Assembly (NCBI GenBank): GCA_039182735.1
Contig: JBCDCB010000023.1
Span: forward strand, 1-49,190
Reading direction: 5' to 3'
Source of the DNA: JBCDCB01 sp039182735
GTDB taxonomy: Bacteria; Planctomycetota; Phycisphaerae; Phycisphaerales; UBA1924
DNA length: 49,190 bases
The notes beneath the pieces were generated by a model. The model searched no databases. It saw nothing but the letters and a program-made list of their open reading frames with translations, and was not told the DNA's origin. Below, one piece after another: positions 26,034-34,901 of the stretch. The first letter of the stretch is position 1, and each line of letters starts with the position of its first letter. The translations under genes and the position numbers were made by a program.

Positions 26034-26978
26034 GTGATCTCGCTCGTCGATCTCAGCAAGTCGTTCGGTCGCTTCGAGGCGGTGCGCGGGGTCTCCGCGG
26101 AGATCGCGCGAGGCGAAGTGGTCGGGCTGCTGGGTCCCAACGGTGCCGGCAAGACGACCACGATCCGCATGATCACCGGGACGCTGCCGCCGACGCGCGG
26201 GGCGGTCCGCGTTGATGGGCTGGACTCGCTCGATGGTTCGATCGAGGTCCGCCGGCGGCTCGGCTATCTGCCGGAAGGCTCGCCGCTACACGCCGAGATG
26301 CGGGTCGAGCAGTACCTCGCGTTCCGCGCGGGGCTTTTCGCCGTCAGCCGGAAGGAGCGGCGCGCCGCGATCGCGCGCTCGATGGACCGGTGCGAACTGG
26401 CGGACGTCGCGCGCACGCGCTGCGGCAACCTGTCGAAGGGCTACCGTCAGCGCGTCGGGCTCGCCGCGGCGTTGCTGCACGACCCGGACGTGCTCATCCT
26501 TGATGAACCCACCAGCGGGCTCGACCCGGCGCAGGTCGTCGCGCTTCGTTCGCTGATCGGTGATCTTTCGGATACCCGCACGACGCTCCTCGTCTCGCAC
26601 ATCCTGCCTGAGGTCGAGCGGACCTGCGATCGGATCATGGTCTTCGCTCGCGGGCGAGTGCGCGCCGATGGCGCGCCGAAGTCGCTCATCGAGCGGCACG
26701 CGCGCGCCGGGCGCCTGCACCTGGAAGCCGAAACCTCGCCAGACGCGTTGCGCGAGACGCTGGGGCGGGCGCTGCCGAAGGCATCGGCGATGTGCGAGGC
26801 GGTCGGCGACGGCTGGACGCGCGCCACACTCGACGCGGAGGGCCCGATCTCCGACGCCCAGCGCGCCTCGATCGCGCGGACGCTGCGCGACGCGGGCGTG
26901 CTCGCGCGCGAGCTGAGCGTTGAGCGCCCCGGGCTCGAGCGCGTCTACTTGGATCTGGTTGAAGGGGAGGCGTCGTGA
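26034..26978 (+). CDS. ABC transporter ATP-binding protein (exporter type)
   Basis: 314 residues from a GTG at 26034. Walker A GPNGAGKTTT, ABC signature LSKGYRQRV and Walker B VLILDEPTSGLD, with the switch His in LLVSHIL, are intact, and a C-terminal extension follows. The type matches ATPases of ABC-2 exporters such as the gliding GldA subgroup. It supplies ATP hydrolysis to the permease encoded next, which starts at GTG 26975 overlapping its stop. The four genes 26034-31341 are read as one operon. Confidence 0.95.
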   Translation: MISLVDLSKSFGRFEAVRGVSAEIARGEVVGLLGPNGAGKTTTIRMITGTLPPTRGAVRVDGLDSLDGSIEVRRRLGYLPEGSPLHAEMRVEQYLAFRAGLFAVSRKERRAAIARSMDRCELADVARTRCGNLSKGYRQRVGLAAALLHDPDVLILDEPTSGLDPAQVVALRSLIGDLSDTRTTLLVSHILPEVERTCDRIMVFARGRVRADGAPKSLIERHARAGRLHLEAETSPDALRETLGRALPKASAMCEAVGDGWTRATLDAEGPISDAQRASIARTLRDAGVLARELSVERPGLERVYLDLVEGEAS

Positions 26979-27688
26979 GTGCGCTGCTTGCGATCGCGTC
27001 GCGCGAGGTTGCGAGCGCCTTCCGCACGCCGGTGGGCTGGGTGGTCATCGCGCTCTTCTCGCTGCTCGGCGGGATCGTCTTCGTCGCGGGGCTGACCCCC
27101 GGCGAGCCGGCATCGATGCGCACGTTCTTCTCGCTGAGCGAGTGGCTGCTGCTGCCGATCGCGCCGGCGATTTCCATGCGGCTGATCGCCGACGAGCGTC
27201 GCGTCGGAACGCTCGAGACGCTCGTCACCGCACCGGTGAGCGACTGGCAGGTCGCGGTCGGGAAGTACCTCGGCGCGCTCGTCTTTCTCGCGTTGATGCT
27301 CGCGCCGTCGCTCATCTACACAGGCGTGCTGGAGTGGCTCTCGGATCCGGACCTCGGCCCGATCCTCGCGGGGTACCTCGGGCTGCTGCTCGTGGGGATG
27401 CTGTACCTCGCGGTCGGGCTGCTCGCATCGACGCTGACCGAGAGCCAAGTGGTCGCGTTCCTCGGGACGCTCTTCTTTTTCCTGATCGTCTGGCTCGGCG
27501 GCTCGCAGCTCGCGCCGCGTGTGCCCGACGCCGTTGCCGAGGTGCTGTACGCGCTGAGCGTCTTCGGGCGCCTCGGTGACTTCGCCAAAGGCATCATCGA
27601 CACCGAGCACATCGTCTTCTTTGTCGTCACGTCGTGCTGGTTCGTCGCGCTGTCGGCGGTCGCCCTGGAGATCCGACGGTGGGCGTGA
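26975..27688 (+). CDS. ABC-2 type permease
   Basis: 237 residues, with six likely transmembrane helices; the first follows the conserved REVASAFRTPVGW segment. SMRLIADERRVGTLETLVTAPV is characteristic of ABC-2/GldF-type permeases (SM-x4-E-x3-GT-x-E). The GTG start overlaps the ATPase stop and its own stop overlaps the start of the Gldg gene, so the three are translationally coupled. It forms the membrane pore of the exporter; the substrate is not indicated. Confidence 0.93.
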   Translation: MSALLAIASREVASAFRTPVGWVVIALFSLLGGIVFVAGLTPGEPASMRTFFSLSEWLLLPIAPAISMRLIADERRVGTLETLVTAPVSDWQVAVGKYLGALVFLALMLAPSLIYTGVLEWLSDPDLGPILAGYLGLLLVGMLYLAVGLLASTLTESQVVAFLGTLFFFLIVWLGGSQLAPRVPDAVAEVLYALSVFGRLGDFAKGIIDTEHIVFFVVTSCWFVALSAVALEIRRWA

Positions 27689-29862
27689 ACAACAACCGTC
27701 TTCGGCGCGTGCGCTACGGCGTGCTGACCACCGTGCTCCTGACCGCGATCACCGCGGCGAGCGTCGTGATCATCGCTCTCGGCACGAGGTTCAAGGAACG
27801 GGTGGACGTCACCGCGACCCGCCAGCACGAGCTGAGCGATCGCACCCAACGCGCGATCGACCGTCTCGATGAGGACCTCACCATCCTCGTGAGCGCGAAC
27901 ACGTCGTCGCTCGACCTGCGTGTTCGACAGCGCATCGGGGACGTGCTCGCAGAGTTCGATGCCGCTTCGCCGCGAGTCTCGGTCGAAGAGATCGACTCGG
28001 GGTCGGGCAATGCGGGCGCGCGCCTCGGCGAGTTCCTCGGGTCGCTCACCAGCGCACAAGAGGACGAAGTCGCGCGACATCGCGAGGCAATCGAATCCGT
28101 TCGCCAAGCGGCCACTGCGATCGCGGCGCGCACGGACGAGGTCGTAGCGCAGCTGGAGTCCATGCGTGATGCCATCGACGCCGCGGACCCGAGACGCGAG
28201 CAGCTGACCCGCGCGGTCGGACTGGTGCGTTCGCTGGGCGTGCGTGCCGCCGCGCTCGACGAGCCTCTCGAACTTGCCGGCACATCCTCATCGTTTGGCG
28301 TGCAACTCCCGGAGTCTGACACTGCGTCCACAGCCGCGAGCCCCCTGCTGCTCGAATCGGCGAACACCTTCAACGTGCTCGCAACCTTCGCGGACGCGGT
28401 CCTGCAGGAAGAGACGGGAGACGACGCGATCGAACCGCTCGGTGCCGCGGCGGCGCGACTCTCGTCGTCCGCATCTTCGCTGCGCGACATCGCAGCGAGG
28501 GCGAACGATCGGCTCGCGGTGCTCACGCCGCTGGAGCCGCTGCTGGTCGCGCGGGTGCTGCGCGACCGCAACGCGGTCTTCGTGACAATCGGCGGGCGCG
28601 TGAGCGCAATCGACTTCGCGCAGCTCTTCCCGCCCGCGCTCGAGTCGGATCCCGACGGCGGCTCGATCGCGCGCCTGCGATTCGTGGGCGAGGAACTCAT
28701 CGGCGGCGCTATTGCCTCGATGCAAGTCGAGAACCCGCCGATCCTCGTGCTCGTGCATGCGGAAGCCTTCCGCGTCTTTGATCCTCCAGCACCCGATGCG
28801 CCCAACGCTCGTCGCCTCTCACCAACCGGGCAGCGGCTCTTTGCGCGCACGCTCGGCAGGCTCGCCCTCCGACAGATCGACACGCTCGAATGGGCAACGG
28901 GGCTCGGCGATCCGGCACCGTCACTCGGCGATCTCGACCCGGATCAGACGAGGCCGCTCGTCTACCTCCTCATGGGCCCACCGCTCGCCAACGCGCGCGA
29001 TCCGAACCTCTCCGATGAGGACGTCCCCGCGCGCGGCGTGCGCCTCGGACGGCTCGTGGAGACCGCGTCCCAGATCGTCGAGTCTCGCGGCAACGTGCTG
29101 CTCTGCATCGGGCCGTCGGACCTCGTCGCGACCGGTACGCAGGATCCGTTCGCGGACATCGCGCGAGCGCTCGGCGTGAACGCGGATACCGGGCGTTTGC
29201 TCGTGACACCCGTCGAACGCGCCGTCGGCTCACCGCTGATCCTGACCGAACAGCGCGTTCGGGACGCGGCCTCGGACCACCCCATCGCGCGCGCGATCGA
29301 CTCGCTTCGCGTTGCGCTGCCGGGCAGCGTGGCGCTGCGCGCGATCGAAGACGCGGACAGCGCGTGGCTGGCGACGCCGATCCTCGCCTTCGATGAACCG
29401 GAGGGGTGGGCGGAGAACGAGTGGTACGCCATTCCGTACCTCCGCCAGGAGCAGCCGATCGAGTTCATCGAGCCTCCGACCGCCGACGGCGAGCAGGATC
29501 GAAACGCACGCGACGCCCTGCTCACGATCGCGACACAACGTCTGGGCGATCGCGGCGACGCACAGCGCGCGGTCGTCGTCGGGTCACAACTCTTCATGAG
29601 CGACCTCTACGCGTGGCGCGGTGAGAACATCGAAGGTCGCCCCGTCGCGAGCAACCCCGGGAACATGGAACTGCTCGAAGCCAGCGTGCTATGGCTCGCG
29701 AATATGGACGAAATGATCGCGCCCGCACCGAGCCCACGCGACGTCCCGCGCATCGCCGCGATCAGCGAAGGCCAACTGCTCGCGCTGCGCTGGCTGCTGA
29801 TCGCGGGCGTGCCCGTCGGTGTGCTGGCGCTCGGCATCGGAAAGCGGCTCATCCTCGGCTAG
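27685..29862 (+). CDS. Gldg-family ABC-exporter accessory protein
   Basis: 725 residues from a GTG at 27685 that overlaps the permease stop (GTGA); GTG 27679 is a close alternative. One N-terminal transmembrane helix (about 9-31), a large periplasmic part containing a helical coiled-coil region (about 120-220), and a C-terminal helix (about 705-722) give two membrane anchors. It fits the Gldg/ABC_transp_aux pattern: a putative auxiliary subunit of an ABC-2 exporter, seen in gliding and in many planctomycetes. The coiled coil is an insertion relative to short Gldg proteins. No enzymatic motif is visible. Confidence 0.8.
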   Translation: MNNNRLRRVRYGVLTTVLLTAITAASVVIIALGTRFKERVDVTATRQHELSDRTQRAIDRLDEDLTILVSANTSSLDLRVRQRIGDVLAEFDAASPRVSVEEIDSGSGNAGARLGEFLGSLTSAQEDEVARHREAIESVRQAATAIAARTDEVVAQLESMRDAIDAADPRREQLTRAVGLVRSLGVRAAALDEPLELAGTSSSFGVQLPESDTASTAASPLLLESANTFNVLATFADAVLQEETGDDAIEPLGAAAARLSSSASSLRDIAARANDRLAVLTPLEPLLVARVLRDRNAVFVTIGGRVSAIDFAQLFPPALESDPDGGSIARLRFVGEELIGGAIASMQVENPPILVLVHAEAFRVFDPPAPDAPNARRLSPTGQRLFARTLGRLALRQIDTLEWATGLGDPAPSLGDLDPDQTRPLVYLLMGPPLANARDPNLSDEDVPARGVRLGRLVETASQIVESRGNVLLCIGPSDLVATGTQDPFADIARALGVNADTGRLLVTPVERAVGSPLILTEQRVRDAASDHPIARAIDSLRVALPGSVALRAIEDADSAWLATPILAFDEPEGWAENEWYAIPYLRQEQPIEFIEPPTADGEQDRNARDALLTIATQRLGDRGDAQRAVVVGSQLFMSDLYAWRGENIEGRPVASNPGNMELLEASVLWLANMDEMIAPAPSPRDVPRIAAISEGQLLALRWLLIAGVPVGVLALGIGKRLILG

Positions 29863-29889
29863 CGCTTTCGGTAGAACGATTGGAGCCTC

Positions 29890-31341
29890 ATGTCTTCACG
29901 AGCCGTTGTCATCGCGTGTGTCCTGGCCGGCGTGCTGATCGTCGTCGCGTATGTCTTGACCGCGAAGCCGGGCAGCAACGCGTCGCCGAGTGGGCCGCAG
30001 GCATCGACGCCGGCGGAGTCTCGGCCCATCACGTTCGGGTTTGAGCAGGGGGATGTTGCCGCGTTTGAGATCTTTCGCCCGGGCGCTCGCGCCGAGCGCA
30101 TCGAACGGAACGATCGCGGCGTGTGGCGCTGGCCTGTCACGAACGAGATCGATTGGCCGGTGAGCCTGCCGCTCATCGCGCAGCGGGTGATGGCGTCTTG
30201 GGGAACGCTCGACGCGACGGCGCTGCGTGCGCCGGAAGCAACGGTGCCGGAAGACACGCTCGCGATCCGTTTCGAACTCTCAGACGGCACCGTCCACGAG
30301 GTGCGCGCCTCGCCCGACCAGGTCGGCGGACGGGTCGCGGTGACGCTGGACGGATCGGACCCGGTGCTCGTGGACGACGCTTGGATCGGCGCGGTCACCG
30401 ACCCGGGCCCGAGCGCGTGGCGCACGCCGCTCGCGATCCCGGGCGCGCGCAACGCGTCACGCATCCGGATCGAGTCTGAACTCGGCGTGCTCGCGCTCGC
30501 GAGTGTCGGAGGCGAGTGGACGATGCGCGAGCCGATCGCTGCGCGAGCCGAACCGAACGCCGTGGCGCAGCTCATCGACGCACTCACCGGGCTCGGCGTG
30601 CACCGGTTCGCCGACGACGTGCGCGGCACACCCGAGTCCTTTGGGCTCGACTCGCCGCGATTGCGATTCACAATCGAAACCGATCAACGCGTCGCAATGC
30701 CGGACGGAGAAACACGAGTCGTCACGCGCGAACGTCGTCTGCTGGTCGGCGAAATCGCGGACGCCGCCGGCGAGCGCCTCTACGCCGCCCCCGACGAGGA
30801 CGCCAGCCTCCTTCTCGAAGTCCCGACCGTGCTGCTCAACGAGACGCTCATCCCCACGCTGGCGTTCGCGGCGAACACCGCCGTGCAGACACGTCCGCTC
30901 GATGTATCAATGCTCATCATCAAGGGCGGCGAAGCGCTCGACGACTCGTTCGAATCGCGCGGGTTCCGCCGCGGCACGAGCGGCTGGCAGACGATGAGCG
31001 GTGAGCAGACACCGGGTGCGCCGCTCGACGCGCTGCTCGACTTTCTCTTCCAAACACCGGGTGAAGTGGACCCCGTTTCGCTCCGGGCTCCCGGCGCGGT
31101 CGAGGCGCGGTTCGTCCCGGCGCGCCGCGTGGAACTGCTCGGCGCGGGCGGCGAGCCGCTCGAGCGCGTGTCACTCGGCTACCTCCGCAGCGGCGCCCTC
31201 GCGCTGCGGAGCGGGCCACTCCTCATCACGTACCCGAACACCGATCCACCGCCGATCATCGCTCTGCCACCCGCGGAAGAGGTGATCGGCTCCGCCGCGC
31301 GTGAATCTCTCCCGACCGGGGCGCCCGTCGAGAGCAAGTGA
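29890..31341 (+). CDS. DUF4340-domain protein
   Basis: 483 residues with an N-terminal transmembrane helix (about 5-22) and a large extracytoplasmic region containing repeated beta-rich DUF4340 units, including VHRFADDVRGTPESFGLDSP, a common DUF4340 motif. DUF4340 genes normally follow Gldg-type genes, as here, 27 bases after the Gldg stop. The domain is thought to be a periplasmic partner of the exporter. The transported substrate is unknown. Confidence 0.85.
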   Translation: MSSRAVVIACVLAGVLIVVAYVLTAKPGSNASPSGPQASTPAESRPITFGFEQGDVAAFEIFRPGARAERIERNDRGVWRWPVTNEIDWPVSLPLIAQRVMASWGTLDATALRAPEATVPEDTLAIRFELSDGTVHEVRASPDQVGGRVAVTLDGSDPVLVDDAWIGAVTDPGPSAWRTPLAIPGARNASRIRIESELGVLALASVGGEWTMREPIAARAEPNAVAQLIDALTGLGVHRFADDVRGTPESFGLDSPRLRFTIETDQRVAMPDGETRVVTRERRLLVGEIADAAGERLYAAPDEDASLLLEVPTVLLNETLIPTLAFAANTAVQTRPLDVSMLIIKGGEALDDSFESRGFRRGTSGWQTMSGEQTPGAPLDALLDFLFQTPGEVDPVSLRAPGAVEARFVPARRVELLGAGGEPLERVSLGYLRSGALALRSGPLLITYPNTDPPPIIALPPAEEVIGSAARESLPTGAPVESK

Positions 31342-32466
31342 TCAGCGCGGCCTGCGGTAGAGACACGCGATATCATCGTCAAACCGCTTGTGCATCACGA
31401 GCCGCCACGCGCTGGCGTCGGTGAGTGCGCGCGGCACCGCGCTGCGCACCGGAGCGACGCCGCGAGCATCGCCCAGCAGCTTGGGTGTGACGAAGACGAG
31501 CAGTTCATCGACGAGGTCTGCAGTGAGGAGACGCGTCGCGACGCCGCCACCGGCCTCGACGAGCACACTCGACATCTCATGCTCTGAATACATTTGGCGC
31601 CACACCCCACCTAGCGTGTCTGGATCGGACCACATCGCGTTGCGCTCGAGCACGCGCGCCCCCCGCTCGCGCACGCGTCGAATACGAACGGCCTCCGCCC
31701 GATCCGTCACGAACATCAACGGAGCCTGGCTCCGGTCATCAAAGATCCTTGCGTCTTCCGGCGTGTCGAGCCATGGATCCAGCACGATCCGTGCGGCGGT
31801 ACGACGCGGACGAACCGATCGCGCCGTGAGCCGCGGGTCGTCAGCGAGCACGGTGCCGATGCCCGTGACAACCGCGTCCACCCGCCCGCGCCACGCATGC
31901 ACAAACCAGCGCGAACGCGCGTTCGAGAGCCACTGTGACGCGCCCGCGTGATCGGCGATCGCGCCGTCGAGCGTCTGGGCCCACTTCAGCGTTGTCCACG
32001 GTCGCCCGGCCGTTCTGGACGCATGCCACGGCTCCGCAAGATCCCACGCGTTCGAAGACGGAACGAACTCGCACGAGACACCGTGCGCGCGCAGCTGCCC
32101 GCACCCGCCGCCCGCGGCTTCGCTCGTGTCCGGGCGCGCGCATACGACCCGCGCGATCCCTGCATCCAGCAGCGCTCGTGCGCACGGCGGGGTCTTGCCG
32201 GTGTGACTGCACGGCTCCAGCGTGACCCATGCCGTCGCACCCTTCGAAGAATGACCGCTTTCATGCGCAGCACGTAAGGCTTCGACCTCGGCGTGCGCAC
32301 CGCCAAACATGCGGTGGTGCCCGATACCCAGAACCGCGCCGGTCTGCGTGCCGATCACGCACCCGACCATCGGGTTCGGCGACACGCGGCCCCACCCGCG
32401 CAACCCGACGCGCGCGGCGATCTCAAGCATGCGCCGGTCGAGGCGAAGATCGAATGAACCCGTCAT
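31342..32466 (-). CDS. ribD: Bifunctional riboflavin biosynthesis protein RibD
   Basis: 374 residues from the ATG at 32466, whose ATGA overlap with the upstream gene supports coupled translation. The N-terminal deaminase domain has GGAHAEVEAL (zinc His58 and catalytic Glu60) and PCSHTGKTPPC (Cys86, Cys95). The C-terminal reductase domain (about 155-374) shows TLKWAQTLDGAIAD and VLVEAGGGVAT. It carries out the deaminase and reductase steps after GTP cyclohydrolase II in riboflavin synthesis. Other rib genes are not adjacent, and no FMN riboswitch is visible upstream. Confidence 0.96.
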   Translation of the reverse strand: MTGSFDLRLDRRMLEIAARVGLRGWGRVSPNPMVGCVIGTQTGAVLGIGHHRMFGGAHAEVEALRAAHESGHSSKGATAWVTLEPCSHTGKTPPCARALLDAGIARVVCARPDTSEAAGGGCGQLRAHGVSCEFVPSSNAWDLAEPWHASRTAGRPWTTLKWAQTLDGAIADHAGASQWLSNARSRWFVHAWRGRVDAVVTGIGTVLADDPRLTARSVRPRRTAARIVLDPWLDTPEDARIFDDRSQAPLMFVTDRAEAVRIRRVRERGARVLERNAMWSDPDTLGGVWRQMYSEHEMSSVLVEAGGGVATRLLTADLVDELLVFVTPKLLGDARGVAPVRSAVPRALTDASAWRLVMHKRFDDDIACLYRRPR

Positions 32467-33428
32467 GCGCGCCGCACCAGTCGCGCGCGATCGAACCCGG
32501 GCGGCGCGATCGCTTCGAGTTCGGCCAGCCAACGGTTCGCGTCCGCGCCGTACCCGGCAGTCGGCTTGAGCTCCGGAACGATCGAAGACCAATGGTCGTT
32601 GAAGCGGAGCATGGCGAGCTCGCGCGCATACTTCGCGATCATCGACGCGTGCGCGACCGTGAACTCGTGCGCATCGGCCTGCACCCGAAACTCGATGCCG
32701 ATCGTCACCCGGCCCGGCATGGAGAGTTCATACGCACTGCGCGCGTGCGACTCGTCGATCACGCGAATCTGAGCATCACCGAAGTGCCGCACGAGGACCG
32801 ACGCGTAACGCGTGCGTCCGCCCTGGCGATCGACAACAACCCGCAGCGGGCGCCGCAGCGCCGAGGCGTGCGCCCACACCGATTCGATGTGCCGGGCGAC
32901 GAGCGAAAACGACACCTCGGCCTTGCTCCGCGCACGGATCACACGTTCGTTGAAGTCCTCTTCGCTGAGCACCGCGAGTCGAGCATCTTCGATCGATACC
33001 CCATGGGAGTTCGCCAGCCCGGCGACACGGTTGGCGCCGATCCGGATCGCAGGCCCATCACTCGCGACCGGGATGGTGCGTGGCACCAAGCCGGGATCAA
33101 TGATCGTGAGATCTATCGGCGTATCGCTGCCCTGGTCGGGATCGATCGAATCACCGCGACGTACCAATTCCAATGCAAGCACGGAGCGTTCGAGGAGCGC
33201 GAGCCGCGCTCTGCCGAACTTCGAGCCGGCTCGGAGCACACGTTTGGAGTCTGCAACGCACACGCCGGTCGGGTCGGCATCCTTCGGCTCCGACACGATC
33301 GCGGGCGCGAGCAACGACCACAGATTGCGGTCGCGCGCCGGGCGCTCGTCGCGCCACACAGCGCACGCGACGGTGAGAGGCCCGAGCTTCGGTCCGTACC
33401 CGGCCTCGTCGATTCCTGCGGTCAGCAT
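32463..33428 (-). CDS. RNase HII-like nuclease with large insertion
   Basis: 321 residues. The start MLTAGIDEAGYGPKLGPL matches the RNase HII N-terminus, but the usual GRG loop is GYG. Candidate metal ligands are Asp7, Glu8, Asp200 (VVVDRQGG) and Asp252 in ADAHEFTVAHASMIAKY, the last resembling the usual ADAKYPVVSAASILAKV. The ADSK block and the KPTAGYGADANRW block are also present. Between the first and second halves is an insertion (about 90-190). Family resemblance is clear; cleavage of RNA-DNA hybrids is likely but untested because of the Arg-to-Tyr change in the substrate loop. It lies upstream of ribD with a 4-base overlap. Confidence 0.75.
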   Translation of the reverse strand: MLTAGIDEAGYGPKLGPLTVACAVWRDERPARDRNLWSLLAPAIVSEPKDADPTGVCVADSKRVLRAGSKFGRARLALLERSVLALELVRRGDSIDPDQGSDTPIDLTIIDPGLVPRTIPVASDGPAIRIGANRVAGLANSHGVSIEDARLAVLSEEDFNERVIRARSKAEVSFSLVARHIESVWAHASALRRPLRVVVDRQGGRTRYASVLVRHFGDAQIRVIDESHARSAYELSMPGRVTIGIEFRVQADAHEFTVAHASMIAKYARELAMLRFNDHWSSIVPELKPTAGYGADANRWLAELEAIAPPGFDRARLVRRA

Positions 33429-33467
33429 CGATCGTCCATACTGAGATCATCTCACCGACCCAAGCGC

Positions 33468-33501
33468 AAAAGCAACACGAGCCGCCCGAAGGTGGCCCGT
33501 G
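33468..33501 (-). terminator. Rho-independent terminator of the prepilin gene
   Basis: On the minus strand an 8-bp stem CACGGGCC/GGCTCGTG (33494-33501 with 33476-33483, one G-T pair) encloses a further CC-TTCG-GG with a UUCG tetraloop, followed by TTGCTTTT. It lies about 47 bases after the prepilin stop. Confidence 0.75.
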
Positions 33502-33547
33502 CGTTATCAGTCAGGTTGGTCGGCTGAGCCGATCGACGACGGCTGCA

Positions 33548-34588
33548 TTAGCGGAGGTCGCGTCCCTTGATACCGCCGTGCGTGAGCAGGAAGGGCAAAT
33601 CGATCCCGACCTCACGGATGTAGCCTGCGCTCTGCTCGGCGTCAGCGCGAGCGACGTCGTCCTGCACGACGGCCTTGGCGCTGCCGTCCTGCGAGGCGGC
33701 GGCAACCTTCACCACGCCGGGGGGTTCCGACGAGCCGAAGTTCAGCGAGCCGGAAGTCGTGACCAGCGAGTTCCACGCGACGCGGTCCGAAAGATCGGCG
33801 AAGCCGAAGAACATGACCTTGAGGTCGGGGAAGGAGACGTTGGCGGCGGAGTTGTACGTGATGTACTGCGTCGCGAGGTTGCGATCCGAGAACGCATCTT
33901 CAAGACTCAGGAACGCGTCGTTGGAATCGTTAACCTGGAAGCACCGCGGCGAGAGCATGCCGGTGAGCGAGTATCGGTAGCTGCCGACGTTGAACATGTC
34001 GGCATCGTCGTCGCCGCCGTTGACGATGGAGGGGAGCTGCCCGCTGTTCTCACGGACGCTGTCCTGCCACGCCTCCCAGCCATCGGCACTGCCGCGATCG
34101 GTCGCGGAGATGTAAACGTCCTGCAGCATCTGCATGCCCTCGCCCTCGACCATGAACTCGCCGAGGACCGGGATGTAAAAGTCCCAGAGCTGCGCATCGG
34201 AGAGGTTGGAGTTGTAGCCGCCTGATGAGTCATTAAACTGGAGGAAGGTGTTCATGCCCTGCGGGAACGCCCAACCGTTGGTCGGGAAGAGGTCTTGGTA
34301 CGCGATGGCGATCGCAGGCGACCCTTGGGTCCCGAGCAGGCCGGCGACGAGGGGGTCACCGGCGGGGGCGGGCGGCGCGTTCAGGAGGCGGTCACGGTTG
34401 GTGGAACTGTACGAAGCGCCTCCGACGGCGTGCTGACGCAGGTCGGAGAGGTCGGCCTGCTCGTTCGCCTTGTCGCGGACGCCGCTGAGCGCCGGCAGCA
34501 GCAGTGAGATGAGCAGCGCGATGATGCTCACGACGACCAAGAGTTCGATGAGCGTGAATCCCGATGTTCTTCGTGCCGTCGCTTGCAT
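33548..34588 (-). CDS. Prepilin-type N-terminal cleavage/methylation protein
   Basis: 346 residues from the ATG at 34588. Ten residues of basic leader precede the signature GFTLIELLVVVSIIALL, a type IV pilin/pseudopilin cleavage and methylation site, with the remainder as a large extracellular domain beginning LRQHAVGGASYSS. No pilus assembly, secretin or prepilin peptidase genes are near, so it is an orphan pseudopilin of the kind Phycisphaerae have in large numbers. It would be processed by a prepilin peptidase encoded elsewhere. It follows tRNA-Leu on the same strand and ends with its own terminator. Confidence 0.9.
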   Translation of the reverse strand: MQATARRTSGFTLIELLVVVSIIALLISLLLPALSGVRDKANEQADLSDLRQHAVGGASYSSTNRDRLLNAPPAPAGDPLVAGLLGTQGSPAIAIAYQDLFPTNGWAFPQGMNTFLQFNDSSGGYNSNLSDAQLWDFYIPVLGEFMVEGEGMQMLQDVYISATDRGSADGWEAWQDSVRENSGQLPSIVNGGDDDADMFNVGSYRYSLTGMLSPRCFQVNDSNDAFLSLEDAFSDRNLATQYITYNSAANVSFPDLKVMFFGFADLSDRVAWNSLVTTSGSLNFGSSEPPGVVKVAAASQDGSAKAVVQDDVARADAEQSAGYIREVGIDLPFLLTHGGIKGRDLR

Positions 34589-34641
34589 ATTGAGAGTTCT
34601 CCGTCGTCCCACGTGTTTGACTACCTGACGCGCTCGCCAAA

Positions 34642-34727
34642 TGCGGCTGAGAGGGATCGAACCTCCACGGGATTTTACTCCCACTAGGACCTGAACCTAG
34701 CGCGTCTGCCAATTCCGCCACAGCCGC
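34642..34727 (-). tRNA. tRNA-Leu(CAG)
   Basis: The 86-base minus-strand cloverleaf has acceptor stem GCGGCTG/CAGCCGC, discriminator A, anticodon stem CTAGG/CCTAG and loop TTCAGGT, giving anticodon CAG for leucine CUG codons. A long variable arm (TGGGAGTAAAATCCCG) confirms a class II tRNA, and GGTTCGATC forms the T-loop. CCA is not encoded. Confidence 0.97.
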
Positions 34728-34742
34728 GAGCGTGAACCGGGG

Positions 34743-34770
34743 AGGATACCCGACACCCCGCCCGGGGCAA
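34743..34770 (-). promoter_or_regulatory. Candidate promoter of tRNA-Leu
   Basis: TTGCCC (34765-34770) and TATCCT (34743-34748) are separated by 16 bases on the minus strand; the -10 box ends 15 bases before the tRNA 5' end, a normal distance for a tRNA promoter. Four of six bases match consensus in each box. Confidence 0.45.
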
Positions 34771-34901
34771 GTCTGCCGGGGATGCCGGGAGCACGCACGA
34801 ACCACCGCGTGACCCCACGAGTCGGCACCCGCCGCTGGCGATACGGGTGGCGCGCCCGAGCGGTTCCCACTTGAACCGATCAATGGCGACGAGCGACCAG
34901 A

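Noticed and set aside
33429..33467. FMN riboswitch upstream of ribD
   Set aside because: The intergenic space is too short for one and shows no such fold; ribD is inside an operon with a 4-base overlap.
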